From a virus, in the IMG/VR virus record IMGVR_UViG_3300002835_000494, positions 1 to 37,527 of that record: DNA of 37,527 nt, one strand, 5' to 3'. The stretch's first letter is position 1. The number at the start of each line of letters is the position of its first letter. The notes beneath the pieces were generated by a model. That model was not told where the DNA came from, did no database searches, and worked only from the letters and a program-made list of their open reading frames with translations. The position numbers were made by a program, and so were the translations under genes. Of this stretch, positions 7,132 through 14,000 are shown piece after piece.

Positions 7132-7701
7132 TTATTCATAGAAACAGCTTAAAGTTCCTGCATCGAAAGTATCGCCTGTGAAAACACGAAGCTGTGTTAG
7201 TGTTCCACTTAATGATTTTGAAAATCCAAATGTTCCTGTGTGAGCACCGTCGCTGCGACCATAAACTCCATTTACCACCCATAAGTTAGTAGAAGAACTG
7301 ATAAGAGTAACGATTGCTGTTCCGTGAGTGGAAGCACCTGCTGATGCTGTATAAACTATTTGTGCGTATGCCGTTGGATTTAATCCACCTGGCGATGATC
7401 CACTAACAATAGATGATATCGAACCAGAATAACCAGTGGTTTCAATACCAGAAGCTGTGCCCAATCTTATAGCAACGTCATTTGTGCCGCTGGTACTCAT
7501 AGAAGAAAAACCAATTGTAATACGTCTAACCCATGAAGGTATATTAGTAAAGTCGATATTCTGACCACTGACTGATACAGGAGAAAAACTAACCAAAGTG
7601 CCAACTCTCGCAATACCATTCGTAGGCGTCTGCGGATCCACAATCGTCGCTGTGTTAGATGCTGTAAGTGTGCCGAGTCCGGCTGCTCTAATGGTTGACA
7701 T
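7132..7701 (-). CDS. Small tail-fibre/adhesin-like protein, DFTGIP/DTFDAG family (189 aa)
   Basis: After a short N-terminus (MSTIRAAGLGTLTASNTATI) comes the family core: VSVSGQNIDFTNIPSWVRRI, TIGFSSMSTSG, and a final strand pair LTQLRVFTGDTFDAGTLSCFYE near the C-terminus. The same signature (DFTGIPVGVKRITVVFNGIS and GADTFDAGSVNVLYE) closes the product of 9412-9933. I recall this C-terminal domain from many phage fibre or tip proteins. The Gly/Ser/Thr-rich centre differs between the two and may hold the variable binding loops. Virion-associated adhesin or tip is the likely role. SD-like AAGGA is near the end and serves the following gene. Confidence 0.75.
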   Translation of the reverse strand: MSTIRAAGLGTLTASNTATIVDPQTPTNGIARVGTLVSFSPVSVSGQNIDFTNIPSWVRRITIGFSSMSTSGTNDVAIRLGTASGIETTGYSGSISSIVSGSSPGGLNPTAYAQIVYTASAGASTHGTAIVTLISSSTNLWVVNGVYGRSDGAHTGTFGFSKSLSGTLTQLRVFTGDTFDAGTLSCFYE

Positions 7702-7710
7702 AATCTATCC

Positions 7711-8112
7711 TTATCTGAAAACGGCTGTGCAAATTGTGGGTAGATCATACCAGCTACCTGCCCAACCATAGCAACCCACGCTTAAACTGGTTGATAATAC
7801 TCCATTTGTAAAATGAATGGCGTTTTGTGTTCCATTACCATTTCCTGCGCCGTCATCTTTACAAGTTAATTGACCCGAAGCGAAACTGTCGTTCATAGCA
7901 TTTGTAAAGTTGGTAGAAAACTGACCTGTGCCATTATCAGTTAGGCTACTGACATTGAAACTAGCATTAACTGTCGCTGTTCCAGTACCGTTAAAGTTAC
8001 ACCAACTTTTAGCAACACCATATACAACCTGTGGTCCAGTAACAGATGGTCTACTCTGTCCTGTAGTCTCTCCTGTTTTCCATGTAAAGTTGTCTGCTTT
8101 GATGTTTGACAT
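7711..8112 (-). CDS. Small tail-fibre/adhesin-like protein, W-x-N-(F/Y)-N-G family (133 aa)
   Basis: One of four paralogues within 3 kb (the others are at 8122, 9944 and 10352). N-terminus MSNIKADNFTWKTGETTGQS; family core from about residue 35: AKSWCNFNGTGTATVNASFN, VSSLTDNGTGQFSTNFTNAM. The C-terminal part is variable and Gly/Trp/Cys-containing (VGCYGWAGSW), ending TAVFR. The core reads as a beta-sandwich domain starting at W-x-N-(F/Y)-N-G and running through (N/S)-V-S-S-(L/V)-T-x-x-G-T-G. It is known to me as a common phage fibre end domain without a named ligand. It lies 9 nt after its paralogue's stop. Likely a trimeric tip. Confidence 0.75.
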   Translation of the reverse strand: MSNIKADNFTWKTGETTGQSRPSVTGPQVVYGVAKSWCNFNGTGTATVNASFNVSSLTDNGTGQFSTNFTNAMNDSFASGQLTCKDDGAGNGNGTQNAIHFTNGVLSTSLSVGCYGWAGSWYDLPTICTAVFR

Positions 8113-8121
8113 ATTTTACCC

Positions 8122-8520
8122 TTAACCAACTAATAAGGTGTGAACTAGAGTATAATTATAGAATTGGATATTACCTGATGAAAGGCCATATCCTGAATAA
8201 AAACGATAAGATGATGTTGCTAATATATATGGATGTGCGCCTCCATCATCATCTGCTAGGTTACTACTGGTATCACCTACTGACGATCCTATACAATAAT
8301 TGCTATTAGACACAGAAGTTGTTAGATTGTTTGTATAATCTCCGGTACCGTTTCTGGTAACAGAAGAAACATTAAAACTTCCATTAACTATTGGAGTAAG
8401 GCCGTTATAGTTACACCACGCTTTGGTTAGCTGACCAATCTCTGTGCCGCTGGTGTTTCTGAATACCGTGGGTGTCGATTGTTCTGACTGTAGAACGTCT
8501 GCTTTTACTGTGCCTGCCAT
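8122..8520 (-). CDS. Small tail-fibre/adhesin-like protein, W-x-N-(F/Y)-N-G family (132 aa)
   Basis: The start at ATG 8520 is chosen because it overlaps the upstream stop as TAATG and yields MAGTVKADVLQSEQSTPTVF, matching paralogue starts; an ATG five codons earlier is possible. Core: LTKAWCNYNGLTPIVNGSFN, VSSVTRNGTGDYTNNLTTSV. It then diverges: the ending is Ser/Tyr-rich (YRFYSGYGLSSGNIQFYNYT). Compared with the neighbouring family member at 7711, the core is conserved while the last about 50 residues are unrelated, the pattern expected of a scaffold carrying a variable receptor-facing part. Function inferred. Confidence 0.72.
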   Translation of the reverse strand: MAGTVKADVLQSEQSTPTVFRNTSGTEIGQLTKAWCNYNGLTPIVNGSFNVSSVTRNGTGDYTNNLTTSVSNSNYCIGSSVGDTSSNLADDDGGAHPYILATSSYRFYSGYGLSSGNIQFYNYTLVHTLLVG

Positions 8521-8765
8521 TATAGAACCGTCCATGTAGCGCCATTGGCGACTGTCACAGTTCTGTTATTAGCGACTGTGATAGGACCAGGCGTCATAAA
8601 GTTGTATGTATTGCTAACAGTAACATCAACATTGATAGTTGGTGTGCCACCAAAGAATGGTAGAGTTGTTAGTTCAATATCCGATGAAATGCCAGCAGAG
8701 TCTAACGAGATAGCGGCGTTAGGATTAGATGGGTGTTGTAGGTTTACGAGTTTCAGTGTGGACAT
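8520..8765 (-). CDS. Very short fibre-like protein with shared C-terminal module (81 aa)
   Basis: The start at 8765 (TAATG with the upstream stop) gives MSTLKLVNLQHPSNPNAAIS; the longer in-frame start would add MGDCTV, which is the upstream coding end in another frame. The N-terminus resembles the MSTLKVDNL starts of other array members. The C-terminal about 30 residues, YNFMTPGPITVANNRTVTVA ending ATWTVL, are the same module that ends the products of 2458, 10766 and the giant fibre. The protein thus consists of little more than an N-terminal beta segment plus this module. It could be a minimal fibre cap or a trimerisation peptide. No other function is visible. Confidence 0.65.
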   Translation of the reverse strand: MSTLKLVNLQHPSNPNAAISLDSAGISSDIELTTLPFFGGTPTINVDVTVSNTYNFMTPGPITVANNRTVTVANGATWTVL

Positions 8766-9379
8766 TACTGTGCAATCTCCCAAACGGTCATCTGGATTCT
8801 AGCAGATGAACCCGTATAATTATATAAAGCATTACCAGTTCCGTTGATAATTACTGTGCCGGCGTCGATACCACCTCTTACTGAAATAGTATCGGTAGTT
8901 GTTCCCCATGATGCAAAAGAGTTATTAAGAGATAGGCACGACATATTCAGATTGCCAGCAAAATGACTATACAAAGGTGATCCGCTGTTTGCCGCAATAA
9001 AATTACCACCTCTCCATAGAGCAAGCCATACTCTATCACCGCTGTTTGCTTCTTCTGACAATGCAATAGTGCTGGTCTGTACCAGAATTAAACTACTTGC
9101 ACTTAATGGTGTAAAGTTTAGGGAGAAGATTTGAACACCATTAGTAATTGTGGAAGGAGCACCAGCCGTACCACCTGACAAAACGCCATCAAGAGTATTC
9201 ACCTGCACTTGAATGACACAACCCGTAGGCAATGCAGCAGCCGGAATAACTCTGCTGGTAGCACCTGTTGTAATCAGATTGCCATTTTCAGCAGGCGCTT
9301 TAATAGTATATGTTGACGCCGTTGAAGGAACATCAATTGATACTGAACCACCACCTGTAGAGTTTAGCTTAATTGGCAT
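8765..9379 (-). CDS. Small tail-fibre/adhesin-like protein (204 aa)
   Basis: MPIKLNSTGGGSVSIDVPST, then STYTIKAPAENGNLITTG, is a fibre N-terminal pattern (K-L-x-S-x-G-G-x-S-V, followed by a T-x-P-A-x-x-G-x-L-I-T-T-G turn) that I have seen in many phage fibres. From about residue 53 comes LPTGCVIQVQVNTLDG, counterpart of the PGHIIQVVNT strand in the 1338 family; FSLNFTPLSASSLILVQTST parallels the ITPxSxxSKI core. It ends RIQMTVWEIAQ. It is therefore a divergent member of the EI-(A/G) family. Interior loops rich in Asn/Ser/Gly/Trp may contact the receptor. Virion role inferred. Confidence 0.72.
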   Translation of the reverse strand: MPIKLNSTGGGSVSIDVPSTASTYTIKAPAENGNLITTGATSRVIPAAALPTGCVIQVQVNTLDGVLSGGTAGAPSTITNGVQIFSLNFTPLSASSLILVQTSTIALSEEANSGDRVWLALWRGGNFIAANSGSPLYSHFAGNLNMSCLSLNNSFASWGTTTDTISVRGGIDAGTVIINGTGNALYNYTGSSARIQMTVWEIAQ

Positions 9380-9411
9380 ATTCTATCTCTCAAATCTCTT
9401 TGTATTTAGTC

Positions 9412-9933
9412 TTACTCATAGAGAACATTGACTGAACCAGCATCAAACGTATCAGCACCATTTGTAGTCAACCTTAAACGATCAACTGCACCTGATAATG
9501 TAACGCCGCCCGCACCAAAATGTATTCCCTGATAAGACCCGCCTGTAATTGCAACACTACTTTGTGATGTCCAACTGTTGCTTCCCAAAAGGGTTATGAA
9601 CATCGAACCATACAATATATTACCGGCAATACCAGTCCATCCAGCCACTGATGTTACGGGAAACCCCGTAGATATTGTACCACCAGAAGTACTACTGTAT
9701 GCACCATAACCAGAGACACAGCTATAACCACTAGTCTGCAAACTTCCAGACCCAAGTTGAACTTGTATGATAGCCGTTCCGGTTGCCGAAATGCCGTTGA
9801 ATACAACAGTAATTCTCTTAACACCAACAGGAATACCAGTGAAATCGACAGCGGTACCAGAGGCATTCTGTGCCGTCATGCTATTCAGAACACCAGTTGT
9901 AAGTAGATTGTTGCCGTCTAATACGATTGCCAT
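9412..9933 (-). CDS. Small tail-fibre/adhesin-like protein, DFTGIP/DTFDAG family (173 aa)
   Basis: Paralogue of the 7132-7701 product. MAIVLDGNNLLTTGVLNSMT opens the protein, followed by SGTAVDFTGIPVGVKRITVV, FNGISATGTAIIQVQLGSG, then a Gly/Ser/Tyr-rich variable middle (residues about 65-140) and the closing GADTFDAGSVNVLYE. Both family members end with the same strand turn (G-D/A-D-T-F-D-A-G) within a few residues of the C-terminus, so the tip interface is conserved and the middle is free to vary. It is separated by 32 nt from the following gene, with an ACTAAATA octamer in the gap. Likely a trimeric adhesin. Confidence 0.75.
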   Translation of the reverse strand: MAIVLDGNNLLTTGVLNSMTAQNASGTAVDFTGIPVGVKRITVVFNGISATGTAIIQVQLGSGSLQTSGYSCVSGYGAYSSTSGGTISTGFPVTSVAGWTGIAGNILYGSMFITLLGSNSWTSQSSVAITGGSYQGIHFGAGGVTLSGAVDRLRLTTNGADTFDAGSVNVLYE

Positions 9934-9943
9934 TGTCTATTCC

Positions 9944-10342
9944 TTAGTTACCGAATACGTTTGCTGATAAAAACGGACAATCATTTCCCGCCGAGGACAT
10001 ATTGGACGATTGAACTGTAGCTGTGGATACAGTGTTTGTGTTATTTCTACCAGAGGCAAGAGTTACGTTTGTAGTACCGGAAGTCCATTCTGCGGTTGCA
10101 ATCGGCGCATAATTAGCATCCGACATGCTGTTCGTAAAATTCAAAACATAGATACCTGTGCTACTTTTTGTAACACTACTTATATTATAAGATGCTCTAA
10201 CGGCTGGAGTTCCGCCGCCATTGTAGTTTAACCATCCTAAAGAATTAGTCGTCTTACCATTACTCTGTAACTTCACAATACCACTACCATCTGCGGAAGT
10301 GATAAGGCCGTTTGTTGCTTGTGCGTTGATTGTTACTGGCAT
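9944..10342 (-). CDS. Small tail-fibre/adhesin-like protein, W-x-N-(F/Y)-N-G family (132 aa)
   Basis: Third family member. N-terminus MPVTINAQATNGLITSADGS followed by GIVKLQSNGK; core LGWLNYNGGGTPAVRASYNI, SSVTKSSTGIYVLNFTNSMS, DANYAPIATAEW. The middle (about 35-85) matches the 7711, 8122 and 10352 products. The last 45 residues (Thr/Asn/Ser-rich, ending FLSANVFGN) are unlike them. The N-terminal N-x-x-x-x-x-G-L-I-T-S-A-D-G-S-G pattern differs from the paralogues, showing that heads and tails have been exchanged around a constant core. Probable fibre tip; ligand unknown. Confidence 0.75.
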   Translation of the reverse strand: MPVTINAQATNGLITSADGSGIVKLQSNGKTTNSLGWLNYNGGGTPAVRASYNISSVTKSSTGIYVLNFTNSMSDANYAPIATAEWTSGTTNVTLASGRNNTNTVSTATVQSSNMSSAGNDCPFLSANVFGN

Positions 10343-10351
10343 TGTTATCTC

Positions 10352-10756
10352 TTATCTGTGAACCGAGACATGTAAATAGTTGCTGTCTGTGGCTGCATTA
10401 TTACTATCTCTTGTTTCCAAACTTGCCCTTCCTGATGTTTGTGTTCCTGCGGCTGTATCGCCACATCCAGGATAGGCGCCGCCATAATTGTTTGGCTGTG
10501 CGTTAGCGTTTGTTGCATGTTGTGAATCGGTCATTGAAGTTGTAAAAGCGATAAGATAGTAACCAGCAGTTCCTCCACGAGTAACACTGGATACATTGAA
10601 ACTCACTCTTACCGCAACAGAACCTGATACACCGTTAAAGTTTACCCACGACTTACAGATTTGACCTATCTCTACACTGTTACCATCTCTAAAAACAGGA
10701 GCAGTAGCCGCTACTGAACCTTGTACCGTATCGCTATAAATCGTTCCGTATGGCAT
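10352..10756 (-). CDS. Small tail-fibre/adhesin-like protein, W-x-N-(F/Y)-N-G family (134 aa)
   Basis: Fourth family member, starting MPYGTIYSDTVQGSVAATAP and FRDGNSVEIGQICKSW. The segment P-x-F-R-(D/N)-x-x-(S/G)-x-E-I-G-Q-(I/L)-x-K-(S/A)-W is shared closely with the 8122 product (TVFRNTSGTEIGQLTKAW), so those two are the nearest pair. Core: VNFNGVSGSVAVRVSFNVSS, VTRGGTAGYYLIAFTTSMTD. The end (DSNYLHVSVHR) is variable. It lies 9 nt after the stop of the preceding gene, each cassette carrying its own SD-like GGAGA. Likely virion tip protein. Confidence 0.75.
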   Translation of the reverse strand: MPYGTIYSDTVQGSVAATAPVFRDGNSVEIGQICKSWVNFNGVSGSVAVRVSFNVSSVTRGGTAGYYLIAFTTSMTDSQHATNANAQPNNYGGAYPGCGDTAAGTQTSGRASLETRDSNNAATDSNYLHVSVHR

Positions 10757-10765
10757 AATCTCTCC

Positions 10766-11059
10766 TTATAGAACCACAAATTTACTATTAGCTGACACAG
10801 TAATAGACACACCGTTAGGTAGTGTTAAAGGACCTACTGCCAATGCGCTGGTGCTGGCAGGAATTGTATATGATACTGCCAATGTCTGACCATTAGTTCT
10901 AATAGGAAAGTCACTTGACCACTGTGTACCATTATAAGTTTCCAGTGTCTCTAATGTAGTATTAAAGCCTGTTTGCCCCTCGACTGGCGATGCTGGTCTG
11001 GTTGCTGTAGACCAAGTCGGAAATGTCGCACCAGTAGTTCCGTTTAATACGATTGGCAT
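10766..11059 (-). CDS. Short fibre-like protein with shared C-terminal module (97 aa)
   Basis: First small gene after the giant fibre. N-terminus MPIVLNGTTGATFPTWSTAT; then RPASPVEGQTGFNTTLETLE and TYNGTQW, a phage fibre pattern (R-P-x-x-P-x-x-G-x-x-G-(F/Y)-N-T-x-x-x-x-x-E-x-Y-x-G-x-x-W) also found near the end of the giant fibre (RPGTAANGMIRYNTTLNTFE). The C-terminal ALAVGPLTLPNGVSITVSAN ending KFVVL is the module shared with the 2458, 8520 and giant-fibre products. In effect it is a free-standing copy of the giant fibre's last about 90 residues, suggesting duplication of the fibre end. Role inferred as a tip. Confidence 0.72.
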   Translation of the reverse strand: MPIVLNGTTGATFPTWSTATRPASPVEGQTGFNTTLETLETYNGTQWSSDFPIRTNGQTLAVSYTIPASTSALAVGPLTLPNGVSITVSANSKFVVL

Positions 11060-11068
11060 TATCTCTCC

Positions 11069-14000
11069 TTACACCACTGTCCAAGTTGAACCAGTTGGAA
11101 TTGTAATTGTAACACCAGCACCAAGTGTTACAGGACCAGCAGTCATGGCGTTCTTACCACTTGTGATAGCATAATCTGAGGTGATGTTTGCTGTGTTCTC
11201 ATAGAAAGCATCGTCAGAACCACCACCAGTTGCACCACCACCGATAGCACCCCAAGTACCAGCTTTATAACCTTCGAAGGTATTTAGAGTAGTGTTATAA
11301 CGGATCATACCGTTAGCAGCCGTACCGGGTCTTGCTGCGGTTGGTCCGGTTGGAACTGTTAGACTGTTATTGACAGTGAACAGAACGTTACCAGAAACAG
11401 TAAGTGTTCCGTAGTATGTGGTTGTGCTATTGGCTAGTAGTGTGTTAGCATATGAGTAACCAGCATTGGCTACAGCATAAGCGGCATTAGCAGTATTTGA
11501 TACTGGATTGATATAGCCAGTAATGATAGCAGCTTCAATAACCGATGATGATGGATTAGTTTCAACCCATGAACTGGTGTTAGCTGGATCGGTATAGTAG
11601 ATGAACAGCTTACCAAGATCAGAGTTCCACCATAGACGACCAGAAGAAGCACCAGTTGGAGCAGTCTGACCGACATTGGCACCACCAGCATTTGCTCTAT
11701 CATATGCAGCGTTAGCAGTTAGATATGCATTGTTAGCAGTTCTAAATGCAGGCTCAACTTGAGGAGCAACGTTGTTAGCCACAGCAAAAGCAGCATTGGC
11801 AGTATTGAATGCCATGTTTGCTGTATTGTAGCTTGGTGTTACCTGTGGAGCCACATTGTTAGCGGAATCAAAGGCAGCATTAGCATGAATGAAGGCTGCA
11901 TTACTGTTAAAGTATGCCAAGTTAGCTGTGTTATAACTTGGAGCAACCTGAGGTGCTACGTTATTAGCTGAATCAAAGGCAGCGTTGGCAATGTCATAAA
12001 CAGTATTGGTTACTGTCCAGTTAGAGTTGACAGAAGCATAGATTGTATTACCTAAGCTATAAGCAAGGTTAGCGTTCTGATAAACAGGAATGATAAAGCT
12101 GGTATCAATTCCTACCTCTGATGGGAAAGCCTCTACCCACTGTGCCGAATCGGCATCAATGTAGTAAATGTATAGCTTACCACTCTCGGTATCCCACCAC
12201 ATATTACCACCAGCTGGTAGTGAAGGAGCGGTGTTGCTTACCTTGACAGAAGCGGTACCAAGTGGAATGCCATTGATAAGAATGTTAGAAGCGTTGATAG
12301 AACCAACAACGTCAATCTTGTAGTTTGGATCAGTTCTACCGATACCAATGTTAGCACCACCAGCACCGTCTTGAATACGGAGAACTTCATTACCAGCTAA
12401 TGTGCCACCAGTAAAGAATGATAGTGACTTATAAGCGGTAGAGTTAGCGGTACCAATTGCAAGATTGCCGTTTGATGTATAGAGATAACCATCATGGGCA
12501 CCAGCAATGGTGAAACCAGGATTTGCAAATTGAGATGAATTGATACCAAGATCAATATAATCGCTTGTATCATCACCATCATCCGCAGTTGCAACGAAGT
12601 CAGAAGAAGCCTCTGAACCAGCGTTAGCATTACGGATGTTTAGCTGTAGATAAGCGTTCTCTGAACCTTCAGCACTAAAGACCGCACCAGCCAGAGTGGT
12701 GGTTGTAGCACCGTTAGCAATAACAGTGACAGGATACAGTGGATTAGTTGTTCCGATACCAACAAAGCCATACTCGGTGATTGTTAGAATTGGAATGTTA
12801 CCAACACCATGATTGAATAGTGTTAGACTATCGTTAGCACCGACTGAAATACGACCGACACCCTCAACATAATCGACTACGATACCATCAGTGAATGGTC
12901 CTCTGTAATCCCAGCGAGAATAAAAGCCATTGTTGGCGGTAGTAGAACCAGAGATCGTTAGATTACCAGCAAATGTTCCTGTAGTATTGGCAAGAGCATT
13001 GTTAGCCTTACCAAACGCTGCATTAGCTGTATCGTATGCATTATTGGCTGTACCATAAGCTGGTGCAAGAGTATTAGCAGCCGCAAATGCCGCATTAGCT
13101 GTATCATAGGCATTGTTAGCGGTACGATAGCTTGGAGCAATTTGTGGTGCGACATTGTTTGCCGAAGCGAAGGCAGCGTTAGCGGTGTCAAATGCTACGT
13201 TTGCTGTATTGTAAACGATAGAAACATTTGAACGTGTAGCATATGTCTCAGCCGAATATGTATTGGCAGAAGCACCAACAAAATTAGTATAGCTGTTACC
13301 AGCGGCACCGACTTGCTGTGAATATGCATTACCAGCAGCAGCGTATAGTTCAACTAATGTATTAGATGCGATATATGTTGAAACAGACTGTGCGGTGTTG
13401 CCTGAAATACTCCACTGTTCGGATGCTTCGATCCAAAGCAATGCAGCATTGGCGCTCTTGTTACCACGATTGACTTCCAGACCAGCATTATCAACTGGCA
13501 TGACTGACATTGGTAGATCAGCATTGAGTGTAAGGATATTATCGCCAATTTGTAGCTGTTGAGTGTTAGCAAATGTGGTTGTGCCAGAAATGGTAAGATT
13601 ACCAGAGATTCCAACATCACCAGAGATTAGGCCGCCAGTTTTCTTATAGTAAGTGGCATCGGCAAATGTATTAGCGGATGCACCAACAGTCTCGGCATAT
13701 GAGTTACCAGATGCACCAACAGAATTGGTATAGTTGTTTCCAGCAACACCAACCGAATTGGTATAGTTGTTACCAGCAGTTCCAACTGTATTAGCCCATG
13801 CATTAGCACCAACTGCGTTATTAGCGGCCAATACGGAAGCATAGTTATTACCAGCGGTGGTAACTGATAGCATGTAAGCATTGCCAGCAGCACCTACGGA
13901 ATCGGTGTAATTGTTTCCAGCAACACCAACTGTATTAGCCCAGTTATTGGCACCTACAGCATTATTAGCAGCAAGGATTGAGGTGTAAGTATTGACTGAA

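Noticed and set aside
4272-8783. Upstream in-frame starts giving MGDSTVM (4290), MGDCTVM (8783) and MDGSIM (8535)
   Set aside because: These extensions read through the 3' ends of the preceding genes. The next ATG overlaps the stop as TAATG and matches paralogue N-termini.
1-11059. Diversity-generating retroelement as explanation for the adhesin variety
   Set aside because: No reverse transcriptase gene is visible and I found no obvious template/variable repeat pair with adenine-biased differences. The variation appears modular rather than point-wise.
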